In this document: positions 25,227 to 35,808 of the stretch, piece by piece | Layout: each line of letters begins with the position of its first letter | How positions within the stretch are numbered: the stretch's first letter is position 1 | From: Yoonia sp. BS5-3 | GTDB taxonomy: Bacteria; Pseudomonadota; Alphaproteobacteria; Rhodobacterales; Rhodobacteraceae | Assembly (NCBI RefSeq): GCF_038069655.2 | Contig: NZ_CP150951.2 | Location: 2,878,001-2,942,000, forward strand | DNA: 64,000 nt | Direction of reading: 5' to 3' | Made by a program: the position numbers and the translations under genes | Notes under the pieces: generated by a model | What the model was told of the DNA's origin: nothing | Databases searched by the model: none | What the model saw: the letters and a program-made list of their open reading frames with translations, nothing else

Positions 25227-28200
25227 ATGAAAATCGAACGCAATTTTACCAAGGCAGGGCAAGATGCGTACGCGGAACTGGAATTTAAATCCACGACCTC
25301 GGAAATCCGAAACCCTGACGGGACGGTTGTGTTCAAATTGGATAATTGCGAGATCCCAGGCGGATGGAGCCAGGTTGCATCTGATGTCATCGCCCAAAAG
25401 TATTTTCGTAAGGCGGGTGTCCCTTCTGAAGTAAAGCCAGTGAAGGAAAAGGGTGTTCCTAAGTTCCTATGGAAGTCCGTTCCGGCCAAAGGCGCGACAT
25501 TCGGCGGTGAGACATCGTCAAAGCAAGTGTTTGATCGTCTGGCTGGTGCCTGGACGTATTGGGGCTGGAAGGGCGGCTATTTTTCCTCTGAAGACGACGC
25601 GCGCACCTATTTCGACGAAATGCGCTATATGCTGGCCACACAGCGCGCAGCCCCCAATAGCCCGCAATGGTTCAACACCGGCCTGCATTGGGCCTACGGT
25701 ATCGATGGCCCTGCCCAAGGGCACCATTATGTCGATTACCAAACCGGCGAGCTGACCAAATCTGCATCCAGCTATGAGCACCCGCAACCGCATGCCTGCT
25801 TTATCCAGTCTGTCGATGATGATCTGGTCAACGAAGGTGGCATCATGGATCTTTGGGTGCGCGAGGCGCGCCTGTTCAAATATGGCTCTGGCACAGGCAC
25901 GAACTTTTCATCCTTGCGCGGTGAGGGTGAGCCTTTGTCCGGTGGCGGTAAATCCTCGGGCCTTATGGGCTTTTTGAAAATTGGTGACCGCGCTGCGGGC
26001 GCTATCAAGTCTGGCGGCACCACTCGCCGCGCCGCCAAGATGGTCATCGTCGATGCTGATCACCCGGATATCGAAGAGTTTATCAACTGGAAAGTCATTG
26101 AAGAACAAAAGGTTGCGTCCATCGTTGCCGGTTCGAAAATGCACGAACGGTATCTGAATTCGATCTTCCAGGCGATCAAAACCTGGGACGGCGACGAAAC
26201 GGCCGCCTATGATCCCAAGACGAACGAAACCCTGGCCGCAGCCGTAAAAGACGCCAAGAAATCGGCGATCCCGGAAACCTATATCAAACGGGTTCTGGAT
26301 TACGCCAAGCAGGGCTATTCCAGCATCGAATTCCCGACCTACGACACCGATTGGGATAGCGAGGCTTACTCCTCGGTCTCGGGCCAGAACTCTAACAATT
26401 CAATCCGTGTGACGGACGCCTTCCTAGAGGCCGTCGAAAAGGACGCGAACTGGAAGCTGATCAACCGCAAGAACGGTGAGGTTGCCAAAGTCATCAAAGC
26501 CCGCGAGCTGTGGGAGCAGGTGGGTCATGCGGCTTGGGCATGTGCCGATCCGGGCATTCAGTACCACGACACCGTGAACGCCTGGCATACATGCCCAGAA
26601 GACGGTGAAATTCGCGGCTCAAACCCTTGTTCTGAATACATGTTCCTGGATGACACAGCCTGTAACCTGGCATCGATGAACTTGCTGACTTTCTATAAGG
26701 ACGGCGTGTTCCAGGTCGAAGACTACATGCATGCCACGCGTCTTTGGACCGTGACATTGGAAATCAGCGTGATGATGGCGCAGTTCCCATCCAAGGAAAT
26801 CGCGCAGCGGTCTTATGACTTCCGTACCTTGGGTCTGGGTTACGCCAATATCGGCGGCCTTCTGATGAATATGGGCCTGGGCTATGATAGCGATGAGGGC
26901 CGCGCTATGTGCGCTGCGCTGACCGCGATTATGTCGGGCGTATCCTATGCCACATCTGCCGAAATGGCAGGCGAGCTGGGCCCGTTCCCAGGCTATAAGA
27001 AAAACAGCAAGCATATGCTGCGGGTGATCAAGAACCACCGGCAGGCGGCCTTGGGCAAAGATACCGGCTATGAAAAGCTGGCGGTCAAGCCTGTCGCCTT
27101 GGATCATGCAAACTGCCCCGATCCGCGGCTGGTCGAACTTGCCGTTGGCGCATGGGATGAGGCGCTGAAGCTGGGCAAAGAGCATGGCTATCGGAACGCA
27201 CAAGTATCCGTTATTGCGCCAACCGGCACCATCGGGCTGGTGATGGATTGCGACACAACCGGGATTGAGCCTGATTTCGCACTGGTGAAATTCAAGAAGC
27301 TGGCCGGTGGCGGTTACTTCAAGATTATCAACCAATCTGTTCCGGCGGCCTTGGAAAAACTTGGCTATGGTTCTGCCCAGATTGAAGAAATCATTGCCTA
27401 TGCGGTTGGCCATGGATCAATCGGGCAGGCCCCCGCGATCAACCATACCTCGTTGATCGGCCATGGTTTTGGACAGGCTGAACTGGACAAGATTGAAGGG
27501 GCGCTGGCCTCGGCCTTTGATATCCGGTTCGTGTTCAACCAATGGACGCTGGGTGAAGAGTTCTGCACCAAAACATTGGGTATCCCCGCAGAAAAGCTGA
27601 ACGATCCATCCTTCGATCTGCTGCGCCATTTGGGCTATAGCAAACAGGACATTGACGCGGCCAATGATCATGTGTGCGGGACCATGACACTGGAGGGCGC
27701 ACCGTTCCTGAAAGACGAACATCTGGGTGTCTTTGACTGTGCCAACCCTTGCGGCAAAAAAGGCAAGCGTTACCTGAGTGTAGACAGCCATATTTATATG
27801 ATGGCGGCAGCGCAGTCGTTCATTTCGGGTGCGATTTCGAAGACGATCAACATGCCAAATGATGCCTCGATTGAGGATTGCCAGAAAGCCTATGAGCTGT
27901 CCTGGTCACTGGGTGTGAAAGCCAATGCGCTTTACCGCGACGGATCGAAACTGTCGCAGCCACTGGCGGCGGCATTGGTCGAAGATGATGAGGAGGCTGC
28001 GGAAACGCTTGAATCTGGATCGCCGCAGGACAAGGCTGCGGTTCTGGCCGAAAAGATTGTCGAAAAGATCGTGATCCAGGAAGTGCGTAACCGCGAGCGT
28101 GAAAAGATGCCGCAACGCCGTAAGGGATATACCCAAAAGGCGATTGTAGGTGGTCACAAGGTGTATCTGCGCACGGGCGAATATGAAGACGGCCAACTGG

Positions 28201-28880
28201 GCGAAATCTTCATCGATATGCATAAAGAGGGCGCTGGTTTCCGCGCGATGATGAACAATTTCGCCATCGCCGTGTCAGTCGGCCTGCAATATGGTGTGCC
28301 GCTTGAAGAATTCGTGGATGCTTTCACTTTCACCAAGTTTGAGCCTGCAGGCATGGTGCAAGGTAATGATAGCATCAAGAATGCCACCTCGATCCTTGAC
28401 TATATCTTCCGCGAATTGGCTGTGTCTTATCTTGATCGGACAGATCTGGCCCATGTGAAGCCGGAAGGCGCATCTTTTGATGATGTGGGACGGGGGGAAG
28501 AGGAAGGCGTATCCAACATCCAGGCGCCGACCGAGAATGCGGCGACACGGTCTTTGGAGGTGCTCAAGCAGATCTCCTCAACCGGGTATCTGCGTAAGCG
28601 GATGCCGCAGGATTTGGTTGTCTTGCAGGGCGGTGTTGCAGGTGCGACAGCCTTGTCGACGGGGACAGACCCAAGTGCGGCGTTGCAGACGCTGGTGCCT
28701 GAGGTGCAACCAAGCACGACGGTCGCAACAGGGACTGCGACAACTATCTCGGCCCGGGACAAGGCCAAGATGCAGGGATATGAGGGGGATCCATGCGGTG
28801 AATGCGGGAACTACACGCTGGTGCGCAATGGAACCTGTATGAAGTGCAATACATGCGGATCGACGTCCGGGTGTAGCTAA
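25227..28880 (+). CDS. nrdJ: Adenosylcobalamin-dependent (class II) ribonucleoside-diphosphate reductase
   Basis: A 1217-residue class II reductase, the long alphaproteobacterial form, making deoxynucleotides with a B12-derived thiyl radical. The catalytic barrel includes [69 protein letters not shown] and [27 protein letters not shown]-like region follows (near residues 970-1060) and the protein ends in a cysteine-rich tail ([18 protein letters not shown]) that likely shuttles electrons to the active site. ATG 25227. No class I nrdAB is visible in the window. Confidence 0.97.
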   Translation: MKIERNFTKAGQDAYAELEFKSTTSEIRNPDGTVVFKLDNCEIPGGWSQVASDVIAQKYFRKAGVPSEVKPVKEKGVPKFLWKSVPAKGATFGGETSSKQVFDRLAGAWTYWGWKGGYFSSEDDARTYFDEMRYMLATQRAAPNSPQWFNTGLHWAYGIDGPAQGHHYVDYQTGELTKSASSYEHPQPHACFIQSVDDDLVNEGGIMDLWVREARLFKYGSGTGTNFSSLRGEGEPLSGGGKSSGLMGFLKIGDRAAGAIKSGGTTRRAAKMVIVDADHPDIEEFINWKVIEEQKVASIVAGSKMHERYLNSIFQAIKTWDGDETAAYDPKTNETLAAAVKDAKKSAIPETYIKRVLDYAKQGYSSIEFPTYDTDWDSEAYSSVSGQNSNNSIRVTDAFLEAVEKDANWKLINRKNGEVAKVIKARELWEQVGHAAWACADPGIQYHDTVNAWHTCPEDGEIRGSNPCSEYMFLDDTACNLASMNLLTFYKDGVFQVEDYMHATRLWTVTLEISVMMAQFPSKEIAQRSYDFRTLGLGYANIGGLLMNMGLGYDSDEGRAMCAALTAIMSGVSYATSAEMAGELGPFPGYKKNSKHMLRVIKNHRQAALGKDTGYEKLAVKPVALDHANCPDPRLVELAVGAWDEALKLGKEHGYRNAQVSVIAPTGTIGLVMDCDTTGIEPDFALVKFKKLAGGGYFKIINQSVPAALEKLGYGSAQIEEIIAYAVGHGSIGQAPAINHTSLIGHGFGQAELDKIEGALASAFDIRFVFNQWTLGEEFCTKTLGIPAEKLNDPSFDLLRHLGYSKQDIDAANDHVCGTMTLEGAPFLKDEHLGVFDCANPCGKKGKRYLSVDSHIYMMAAAQSFISGAISKTINMPNDASIEDCQKAYELSWSLGVKANALYRDGSKLSQPLAAALVEDDEEAAETLESGSPQDKAAVLAEKIVEKIVIQEVRNREREKMPQRRKGYTQKAIVGGHKVYLRTGEYEDGQLGEIFIDMHKEGAGFRAMMNNFAIAVSVGLQYGVPLEEFVDAFTFTKFEPAGMVQGNDSIKNATSILDYIFRELAVSYLDRTDLAHVKPEGASFDDVGRGEEEGVSNIQAPTENAATRSLEVLKQISSTGYLRKRMPQDLVVLQGGVAGATALSTGTDPSAALQTLVPEVQPSTTVATGTATTISARDKAKMQGYEGDPCGECGNYTLVRNGTCMKCNTCGSTSGCS

Positions 28881-28903
28881 GATTTTTCGCGAAAAATCTT
28901 AGC
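28876..28903. terminator. 28-base perfect palindrome at the nrdJ stop codon
   Basis: GCTAAGATTTTTCG followed by its exact complement; it includes the nrdJ TAA (28878-28880). A second inverted repeat (GAAGAAATTTC-TC-GAAATTTCTTC) follows at 28907-28930. Both may protect or end the nrdJ message. Confidence 0.55.
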
Positions 28904-28906
28904 GCA

Positions 28907-28930
28907 GAAGAAATTTCTCGAAATTTCTTC
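28907..28930. repeat. Second AT-rich inverted repeat downstream of nrdJ
   Basis: An 11-bp perfect inverted repeat with a two-base centre, five bases after the palindrome at the nrdJ stop. It has no U-tract. It resembles short intergenic palindromes I associate with Roseobacter genomes, which is a recollection and not a search result. Confidence 0.5.
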
Positions 28931-29034
28931 GCTGCAAAGAGTTCCAAGGCGGGTGCGCTCGTCTTTGGCGCGGATCGGGCCGCAGGCAATAAACCGGGCG
29001 GTACATAATGAGTGAGCCTGATCAGCGAAACTAC

Positions 29035-29063
29035 GGGAGGGACTGCGGTTCCTCCCTTTTTTA
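29035..29063 (+). terminator. Rho-independent terminator downstream of nrdJ
   Basis: Stem GGGAGGGAC/GTTCCTCCC (nine pairs, one G-U) with loop TGCG, followed by TTTTTTATTTT. The clearest terminator in this region, 155 bases after nrdJ. Confidence 0.85.
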
Positions 29064-29156
29064 TTTTGGGGAAGGCGCATCGCCATCGCCATGCATTGAA
29101 TTACCATGATCGCGTGATTATTCTTGAATAAGTGATTTATTTTGAAAGGAAATATT

Positions 29157-29942
29157 ATGCAGTGTCATGAGGTTGACTATGAGATTTTCGGCGACGACAT
29201 GCAGATCGTCGAGGTCGAACTGGACCCGCGCGAGACTGTGATCGCCGAAGCTGGCGCTATGAATTACATGGAAGACGGGATTGGTTTTGAGACCAAAATG
29301 GGTGATGGAGCCAGCCCGTCCAGCGGCATGATGCAGTCCCTGCTGAATGTCGGAAAACGGGTGCTGACGGGCGAATCCATCTTCATGACCCATTTTACGA
29401 ACAATGGTCACGGCAAAAAACGCGTCGCTTTTGCAGCACCTTATCCGGGAAAAATCGTTCCTGTTGACATGGCAAACGTCGGGCAAGAGCTGATTTGCCA
29501 GAAAGATGCATTTCTTTGTGCGGCCTTTGGCACGACAACCGATATCGCGTTTCAGCGCAAACTGGGCGCCGGTTTCTTTGGCGGTGAGGGATTTATCCTG
29601 CAACGTCTGCGCGGCGACGGCATGGCCTTTATCCATGTCGGCGGCACGGTGATCAAACGCGAGCTACAGCCCGGTGAAGTCCTGCGCGTCGATACGGGCT
29701 GTATTGCTGCCTTTGATGCGGGGGTGACTTATGACATCGAACGCGCAGGGAACCTCAAATCCATGATTTTCGGCGGCGAGGGTATTTTTATCGCCACGCT
29801 GCGCGGTCCGGGGACTGTTTACTTGCAAAGCCTGCCATTCTCGCGTCTTGCAGATCGGATTATCCGCGCTGCAGGGCCGGGGGGCAGTAAGGGCGAGGGG
29901 TCGGTCTTGGGCGGTCTTGGCGATATGTTCGGCGACCGTTAA
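29157..29942 (+). CDS. TIGR00266/AIM24-family protein
   Basis: A 261-residue all-beta protein of the AIM24 family: [35 protein letters not shown] at the start, then [53 protein letters not shown] and a C-terminal [22 protein letters not shown]. Function is unsettled; eukaryotic AIM24 is mitochondrial. ATG 29157 is chosen because AAAGGA lies six bases upstream. Its stop shares a TTAA with the stop of the convergent cupin gene. Confidence 0.9.
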   Translation: MQCHEVDYEIFGDDMQIVEVELDPRETVIAEAGAMNYMEDGIGFETKMGDGASPSSGMMQSLLNVGKRVLTGESIFMTHFTNNGHGKKRVAFAAPYPGKIVPVDMANVGQELICQKDAFLCAAFGTTTDIAFQRKLGAGFFGGEGFILQRLRGDGMAFIHVGGTVIKRELQPGEVLRVDTGCIAAFDAGVTYDIERAGNLKSMIFGGEGIFIATLRGPGTVYLQSLPFSRLADRIIRAAGPGGSKGEGSVLGGLGDMFGDR

Positions 29943-30358
29943 AGCGGGATGTCAAAGCCGGGCGCGGCTAAGGTGAAGCCTTCGAACTGAAATCCGGGCG
30001 AGACGGTGCACCCGACCAATGTCCAGTCGCCGGTCGTCTGCGCGGCTTGCCAGTGGCCCTCGGGGACGATTAATTGCGGCACTGCGCCGGTTGCCAGGTC
30101 TGGTCCTAGTGTCAGATCACGGCGCGGCCCGGCCTGCGTGTCGGCTATCGACAGGATCAGCGGCGCGCCTGCGTAATAATGCCAGATTTCAACGGCATCG
30201 ACCCGGTGCCAATGGCTGGCCTCGCCGGCCTTCAACAGAAAATAGATGCAGGTTCCGTGGGGCCGCCCGTCATTATTTGCGGCCCAAGTCTGACGGTAAT
30301 GCCCGCCTTCGGGATGCGGTGAAAGCCCCAGCTGGGTGATGATATCGTCTGCTGTCAT
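29939..30358 (-). CDS. Cupin family protein (DUF985)
   Basis: A 139-residue cupin: [18 protein letters not shown], then [28 protein letters not shown] with the metal-type histidines, and [17 protein letters not shown] at the end. These match DUF985 along its length. The frame is open to 30541, but the family begins at ATG 30358; no clear ribosome site precedes it. Function unknown; related cupins bind a metal and may act as isomerases or oxygenases. The gene overlaps the AIM24 gene by four bases tail-to-tail. Confidence 0.85.
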   Translation of the reverse strand: MTADDIITQLGLSPHPEGGHYRQTWAANNDGRPHGTCIYFLLKAGEASHWHRVDAVEIWHYYAGAPLILSIADTQAGPRRDLTLGPDLATGAVPQLIVPEGHWQAAQTTGDWTLVGCTVSPGFQFEGFTLAAPGFDIPL

Positions 30359-30589
30359 AAAGAGGCAGTCTATCGTCTGATTGATGCGGGACAACCGCTC
30401 ATTCGCCCCGGTTGGCGCATGTATCACCTGTTCTGCCCTCTGAAGACCAATGATATAGATCAACGTGCCGTCAAACTTGTCCTGAACGGTCTTGGCGTTG
30501 TAAGGGTCGACATCATCTTTGTCGGGCCGTATGTCAGGCACCCACCGGAAGTTTTGCGTATGAAGCCTGTCAGATGAAGCGACGTTGAA

Positions 30590-31600
30590 ATGGTAGATAG
30601 ATCAACAAGACGAGACATGCGCGACGCATCACGCCTCTCCGTTGCTCCGATGATGGATTGGACAGATCGGCATTGCCGCTACCTGCATCGCCTGATGTCC
30701 CGCCATACGCTGCTTTATACCGAAATGGTCACAGCCCCTGCCGTCTTGCACGGTGACCGTGAACGCCTTCTTGGGTTTGATCCGGCCGAGCAACCCGTTG
30801 CGCTACAATTGGGCGGCGCGGACCCCGCCCAATTGGCACAGGCGGCCCGTATTGGCGCTGATTTGGGCTATTGTGAAATTAATCTCAATTGCGGCTGCCC
30901 ATCCGACCGGGTCCAGTCTGGGCGGTTTGGTGCGGTTCTGATGGAAGAACCGCAGCTGGTGGCTAATTGCGTTGCCGCCATGCGCGATGCGGTCGATGTG
31001 CCTGTCACTGTGAAATGCCGTATCGGTGTGGACGACCAAGACCCGCATCAGGTTCTGCCTGATTTTCTGGCTCGGGTATCATCTGCCGGGATCGATCACT
31101 TCGCAATCCATGCCCGCAAAGCCTGGCTGCAGGGGCTGAGCCCTAAGGAAAACCGCGATATTCCACCCTTGGATTATGATCTGGTGTTGCAGATGAAGGG
31201 GCTGTTTCCGCATCTGACGATCGCGATCAACGGTGGTATCACCTCACTCGCGCAGGCGGAACGCCTTTTGGCGCAGGGTCTTGATGGTGTCATGATCGGT
31301 CGGGCCGCTTATCACACCCCTAGCGATATCCTGCTGCAAGCCGATGCCCGGATCTTCGGCGATGATACGACACCGCGAAGCGCCGAGGAGGTGGTCCATC
31401 TGATGCTACCCTATATCGATGCGCATCTGTCTGCGGGTGGCCGCCTGGGGCAGATCACCCGCCATATGCTGGGTCTGTTTCAGGGCCGCCCAGGCGCGCG
31501 CGGTTGGCGCAGACATCTTTCCGAGAATGCCCATCAAGACGGTGCTGATACGCAGGTCGTTTTGGCCGCGCTTGACCATGTGACGCGGCAGGCCGCATAA
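30590..31600 (+). CDS. dusA: tRNA-dihydrouridine(20/20a) synthase
   Basis: A 336-residue FMN enzyme reducing uridine 20/20a in the tRNA D-loop. The FMN motif SVAPMMDWTDRHCRY is near residue 16. The catalytic region is EINLNCGCPSDRVQSGRFGAVLM, with the active cysteine in NCGCPS. VKCRIGVDD, FAIHARKAWLQGLSPKENR and INGGI match the DusA subgroup. The ATG at 30590 is used; ATG 30617 is also possible. Confidence 0.93.
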   Translation: MVDRSTRRDMRDASRLSVAPMMDWTDRHCRYLHRLMSRHTLLYTEMVTAPAVLHGDRERLLGFDPAEQPVALQLGGADPAQLAQAARIGADLGYCEINLNCGCPSDRVQSGRFGAVLMEEPQLVANCVAAMRDAVDVPVTVKCRIGVDDQDPHQVLPDFLARVSSAGIDHFAIHARKAWLQGLSPKENRDIPPLDYDLVLQMKGLFPHLTIAINGGITSLAQAERLLAQGLDGVMIGRAAYHTPSDILLQADARIFGDDTTPRSAEEVVHLMLPYIDAHLSAGGRLGQITRHMLGLFQGRPGARGWRRHLSENAHQDGADTQVVLAALDHVTRQAA

Positions 31601-31610
31601 GGATTTCCAT

Positions 31611-32429
31611 ATGAATGAGATAATGATTTTGATCGCCATGGGCGCGATGCTTTTGGTCTTGGGCGGCATTGCGGGCGTATTGGCCGGGCTGTTGGGCGTT
31701 GGCGGCGGTATCATCCTGGTGCCTGCTTTCTTGATGGTTTTCACCCTGTTGGGGTTTGACAGCCCGGATGTCATGCAGATGTGCCTTGCGACATCGCTTG
31801 CGACGATTGTTGTGACCTCGGTCCGGTCGGTGCTGGCCCATGACAAACGCGGTGCCGTAGACTGGGCGGTCCTAAAGACCTGGTCAATCGGGCTGGGCGT
31901 GGGCGCTGTGCTGGGCGCGTTGACCGTATCGGTGCTGGGCTCTGCCTTGCTGCAGGCGATTTTTGCAGTACTGGCTGGCTTGGTGGGCGCTTACATGACC
32001 TTCGGTCGGAGCAATTGGCGGGTGGCGCAGCGCATGCCGACGGGCGTGCTGCGCGCGATCTATTCGGCTGTAACAGGGTTTTTGTCGGTTCTGTTGGGGA
32101 TTGGTGGCGGCTCGCTCGGGGTGCCGCTGATGAGCTTGCATAATGTGCCTATTCACCGCGCTGTGGGAACGGCGGCGGGGTTCGGTCTGATCATTGCTGT
32201 GCCGTCGGTCTTTGCGTTCCTTTTTGCCGATGTGACGGGGGCGCCGCCTTTGACCTTCGGGTCGGTGAACCTGATCGCCTTTGGTCTTGTGGTGATTTCG
32301 ACAATGATCACGGCCCCTTGGGGGGCTGCATTGGCGCACCGGATGGATGCTGCACCGCTCAAGCGGTTCTTTGGGATCTTTTTGATCCTCGTGGCGCTGA
32401 ATATGTTGCGAAAAGTGCTGTTTGGATAA
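31611..32429 (+). CDS. TauE/SafE (TSUP) family membrane permease
   Basis: A 272-residue protein with about eight hydrophobic segments and the two TSUP repeat signatures, GVLAGLLGVGGGIILVPAFLM and SVLLGIGGGSLGVPLMSL. The family exports or imports organosulfur anions such as sulfite or sulfoacetate across the inner membrane; the substrate is not predictable. It lies ten bases after dusA with AAGGAT before its ATG, so the two may share a message. Confidence 0.9.
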   Translation: MNEIMILIAMGAMLLVLGGIAGVLAGLLGVGGGIILVPAFLMVFTLLGFDSPDVMQMCLATSLATIVVTSVRSVLAHDKRGAVDWAVLKTWSIGLGVGAVLGALTVSVLGSALLQAIFAVLAGLVGAYMTFGRSNWRVAQRMPTGVLRAIYSAVTGFLSVLLGIGGGSLGVPLMSLHNVPIHRAVGTAAGFGLIIAVPSVFAFLFADVTGAPPLTFGSVNLIAFGLVVISTMITAPWGAALAHRMDAAPLKRFFGIFLILVALNMLRKVLFG

Positions 32430-32444
32430 AGCCGTGCGCCGCGC

Positions 32445-33500
32445 CTAGTATTTTGCAAGCCAGCGGCGCAGTGCTCGCGGCATCCGGCTGCGGCGCATGG
32501 CCCGGTTCTTGAGCTCTTCTTTGCGGTCGCCGTTCACCGCGCAGATGTCTTCAATGCGGCAGATTTGAACGACATTGCTGTCGATTTCATCAGGGTTGAT
32601 CGCGTCATAATCGATGCTCGGAAATGTGATCCCAAATGCATCGCGCAGCCAGAACAGATCCGGGCCGCGCCAGTTGATCACCGCTTGCACGGCATCTGGG
32701 CGGAGTTTGGGTTTGGTTGGGTTTTCCAGCTTTTGATCTAATCGCGCAACATATTGTGCCAGAAGGCGACGATTATGGTGCCAGGGAAAATGCTCCATCA
32801 CTAAATCATAGAGGACCGCCATCGCCTCGGCTGAGAGTGAGGTGTTCAGTTCGGCCGGACCGCGGTCGAGTTGGTCCATATCGACGAATGGCAGATGCTT
32901 GGTCATGAAATCGGTATAGATGTCGCCGTCTTTCATGATCTGTCGATCAAACTGCTCTAGTTTAATCTGGCCTTTCCAGTTTTTCATCAACGGGACCAGA
33001 GTATCTTTGAATTGGGTACGCGAAAACCGACCAGGGGTTTGAACATGCTTCAGTATTTCCTGCGCTGAGGACAGGAACATCGCGTCAGGCGCACGCAGGT
33101 AGGCCACAAGCCGCTTATGTTCTGCAACTTGATCGAGAACTTGCCCAACCTCCTGCCATTTTGCACCAGTCATTGGTCTGAACAGCATCTCGTTGCTCAA
33201 CAGCAGTGTTTTGGGCGGATCATTTGCGACCTCTTCGCAAATACGGTTCCAATCGGCATGCCCCCTTTCAATGAGCCCGGCTAGATCGGTTTGCAGCCAT
33301 TGCATATTGGCGCCGCCATGGGCCCGGGCGCCAAAGAGGGATGCCGCGATTGCGGCGGCACGCCCGCCGCCGGGATAGGTCAATGGCAGCATAACACCTT
33401 GCCCGCGCAGAACATTATGATTGGCGCGCCAAATCTCTTGCAAGGTGGTGGAACCGGTTTTCGGATGACCGATATGGAGCAGTAATTCACCCGCTTTCAT
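32445..33500 (-). CDS. Sulfotransferase-like protein (HPKTGSTTLQ type)
   Basis: A 351-residue protein starting MKAGELLLHIGHPKTGSTTLQEIW, whose GHPKTGSTTLQ loop matches the 5'-phosphosulfate-binding loop of sulfotransferases. LLLSNEMLFRP and LVAYLRAPDAMFLSSAQEIL fit the core of capsule/glycan-type sulfotransferase relatives; the C-terminal 100 residues are specific to this pair. The acceptor is unknown. A second, clearly homologous copy follows upstream at 33566-34620, so the two arose by tandem duplication. It converges on the TauE/SafE gene with 15 bases between. Confidence 0.75.
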   Translation of the reverse strand: MKAGELLLHIGHPKTGSTTLQEIWRANHNVLRGQGVMLPLTYPGGGRAAAIAASLFGARAHGGANMQWLQTDLAGLIERGHADWNRICEEVANDPPKTLLLSNEMLFRPMTGAKWQEVGQVLDQVAEHKRLVAYLRAPDAMFLSSAQEILKHVQTPGRFSRTQFKDTLVPLMKNWKGQIKLEQFDRQIMKDGDIYTDFMTKHLPFVDMDQLDRGPAELNTSLSAEAMAVLYDLVMEHFPWHHNRRLLAQYVARLDQKLENPTKPKLRPDAVQAVINWRGPDLFWLRDAFGITFPSIDYDAINPDEIDSNVVQICRIEDICAVNGDRKEELKNRAMRRSRMPRALRRWLAKY

Positions 33501-33565
33501 ACTGATCTGCCAACTGAGCGATATCCTATCAATTTTAGTCGGAGCTTTGCATGAAGTTCATGTAA

Positions 33566-34620
33566 CTAGTGTTTGGCAAGCCAACGCCGCATGATGAAGG
33601 GCAACCGCCCCCGTCGCATCGCACGGCGCTGCAGTTCTTCTTTGCGTTCCATATTCACTTCGCAGATATCTTCAATCCGGCTGACATAGTTGACGTTGCT
33701 GTCAGTGTCGCCCACGTCAATGGCGTCATAGTCGATGCTTGGGAATGTGATGCCATGCGTGTCACGAAGCCAGAACAGATCAGGCCCGCGCCAGTTGATC
33801 GCGGCTTGTTTTGCATGTGGGCGCAGCTTTGGTTTCGTTGGGTTTTCCAGACGACGGTCAAAGCGCATCACTTCGAGCGCGAAGCCACGCCGGTCATGGT
33901 ACCACGGGAAATGCTCCATCACCAAATCATATAGAACGGCCATTGCTTCTGCTGAGAAAGACGTATTGGAGGCCCCGATATGGCGATCAAGCTGCGTCAC
34001 GTCGACATCGGGCAAATGCTTAGCCATGAAATCAGTGAATATGTCGCTCTCTTGCATGCATTGACGTTCAAAAAGCTCAAGCGAGATGTCACCGGTCCAG
34101 TGTTCCGCGATCGGCACAAGCGTGTCTTTGAAATATGTCCGCGAGGTGCGCGTTGGTATTTGTGGCTCTTTCAAAAGCTCCTGCATGGATGATAAAAACA
34201 TTGCATCAGGTGCGCTCAAATAGGCCACAAGTCGTTTGCGCTGTGCCACCTTGTCAAAGATCCCATCGACCTCTTGCAGCTTGGCACGAGGGAATGGCCT
34301 GAAAAGCATTTCATTGCTGATCAGAAGTGTCGTGGGGGGATCGTTGGCTACGTCTTGGCTGATACGTGTCCAGTCATCCTGACCCTTTTGGGTAAGTCCC
34401 GCGAGGTCGGTTTTGAGCCATGTCATGCGATGCCCATCATGCTGGCGCATGCCAAACAACGACGCCTCAATCGCCACGGCGTGTCTTTTGTTTGGGTATA
34501 TGAGTGGCAGCATTACCCCTGGGCCCGCAACCTGTCCCTGTTTACATCCCAGATCCGTTGCAGTGTGGTCGTGCGAGTCTTCGGGTGACCGATGTGAAGA
34601 AGCAGTTCGTCCGCTTTCAT
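33566..34620 (-). pseudogene. Tandem paralog of the sulfotransferase-like gene, frameshifted
   Basis: Starting at ATG 34618-34620 the frame reads MKADELLLHIGHPKTRTTTL and continues to residue 35, matching its neighbour, then hits TAA at 34513-34515. From there the match continues in another frame (VMLPLIYPNKRHAV...) to the stop at 33566. The break is at a run of four C (34516-34519, four G on the coding strand); a fifth would restore the full reading frame. So this is either a recent pseudogene or a sequencing error in a homopolymer. In the P-loop-like motif GS is replaced by RT, which may also affect function. Confidence 0.75.
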
Positions 34621-34686
34621 GGTGATGCCCTTGTTCCTGCGCCCTTTCCGCCTTTATGACGTGGTCTGGCTCTAGCGACAACCGGA

Positions 34687-35355
34687 TCAATTCCGCTGCT
34701 GCTTTTGTGCATTGAAATCGCGCAGCGCTTTTCCGGGTTCATCGACGAATAGGCTGGGCAATACCCGCAAGGCGCTGATTTGATCCACCCTTAATTCGTC
34801 AAAACCTTTATGTTTTTCGCACCAGACCACGCACGTCCAAAGCCGCCCCCAATAATCCAATTGCAGCGGGCGCACGGTGCGCTCTTCGCCCTGATGTGTC
34901 AGTTCCATCTTTTGCCGGGTGCGGATCGCTTGACGCAGGCTGGGCAGGTGTTGAAAGCCCCGGGCTGCATCTGCGAAGGGGTAAATCGCAAATCCATAGC
35001 CAGAGGGCGCGCGGCTGCGGTCTTCGGGCATGACGGCATCCAGCTTGGCCGATAGCGCCTGGGCGGCAGCGGACAGTTCAGGGTCGTCGCTTTGGCCAAC
35101 GGCGCTAAGACCAAGGTGCAGTGCCTCAACCTCGGTCATGGTCAGGTTGAGCGGGGGCAGGGTGATCGCGGCTGTCACGCGGTAACCGATGCCGCGCTCG
35201 CCCTCAATCGGGACCCCTGACGCGGCCAGCGTTTCCATATCACGGTAGATCGTCCGCAAAGAGACACCCGTTGCCGTCGCCAGATCACCGGCCCGGTGCA
35301 ACGCACCATCGCGCAAAATTTGAACAAGCTGCATCAAGCGGTCAGCGCGGCGCAT
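34687..35355 (-). CDS. YafY-type helix-turn-helix/WYL domain transcriptional regulator
   Basis: A 222-residue regulator: an N-terminal HTH_11 domain (residues 1-60, LVQILRDGALHRAGDLATATGVSLRTIYRDMETLAASGVPIE) and a C-terminal WYL-type domain with VRPLQLDYWGRLWTCVVWCEKHKGFDELRVDQI. WYL proteins sense ligands or nucleic acids and can repress or activate. It is divergent from tatA; inverted repeats at 35383-35417, just before its start, are likely its operators. Confidence 0.87.
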   Translation of the reverse strand: MRRADRLMQLVQILRDGALHRAGDLATATGVSLRTIYRDMETLAASGVPIEGERGIGYRVTAAITLPPLNLTMTEVEALHLGLSAVGQSDDPELSAAAQALSAKLDAVMPEDRSRAPSGYGFAIYPFADAARGFQHLPSLRQAIRTRQKMELTHQGEERTVRPLQLDYWGRLWTCVVWCEKHKGFDELRVDQISALRVLPSLFVDEPGKALRDFNAQKQQRN

Positions 35356-35382
35356 TTGATTCCCCCCGTCATGCCACTAGTT

Positions 35383-35417
35383 TTGTCAATTTTCTGACAA
35401 CTGACAAGTATTTGTCA
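35383..35417. promoter_or_regulatory. Paired TTGTCA/TGACAA inverted repeats (candidate operator)
   Basis: TTGTCA (35383-35388) - N6 - TGACAA (35395-35400), then TGACAA (35402-35407) - GTAT - TTGTCA (35412-35417). Four copies of one half-site lie 28-62 bases before the WYL regulator start. They probably serve autoregulation; the tatA start is 134 bases away on the other side. Confidence 0.55.
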
Positions 35418-35550
35418 TAAATGATGAAAAACCTTTGTGAAAAAGGGCTTTGCGCGCTTCTTTTGCTCTTTCTTCGGCCGTGGAACGGCCCTATGTGTAA
35501 TATCAAACGCAATCGACGATGCGCCCGCATCTCGAACGAAGGAGAGAAAA

Positions 35551-35790
35551 ATGATCTATGCGATGCCCCATTTGGGTTTGATCAACAATATTGGCCCCAT
35601 GGGGATGGTGGTCATTGCTGTCGTGGTGCTGGTCCTGTTTGGACGCGGCAAGATTTCCAGCCTGATGGGCGAAGTCGGCAAAGGCATCACCGCTTTTAAG
35701 AAAGGCGTGGATGACGGCAAGAAAGAGATCGAAGACAGCATGGCCGAGGCGCGCGATGTCACGCCTGAAGAAGACAAAGACAACGCCTGA
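35551..35790 (+). CDS. tatA: Twin-arginine translocase subunit TatA
   Basis: A 79-residue single-pass protein: a membrane helix (about residues 12-30, [19 protein letters not shown]), the FGRGKI hinge, an amphipathic helix ([20 protein letters not shown]) and an acidic tail. TatA forms the pore-like assembly for folded protein export. The open frame begins at 35437, but ATG 35551 has AAGGAGAG in front and gives the standard length. First gene of tatABC plus a DUF815 gene. Confidence 0.94.
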   Translation: MIYAMPHLGLINNIGPMGMVVIAVVVLVLFGRGKISSLMGEVGKGITAFKKGVDDGKKEIEDSMAEARDVTPEEDKDNA

Positions 35791-35808
35791 TAGAGTAGGA
35801 CGCCCGCG

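Noticed and set aside
30359-30541. Upstream extension of the DUF985 cupin frame
   Set aside because: The 61 extra residues precede the conserved cupin start and have no recognisable domain; most likely non-coding.
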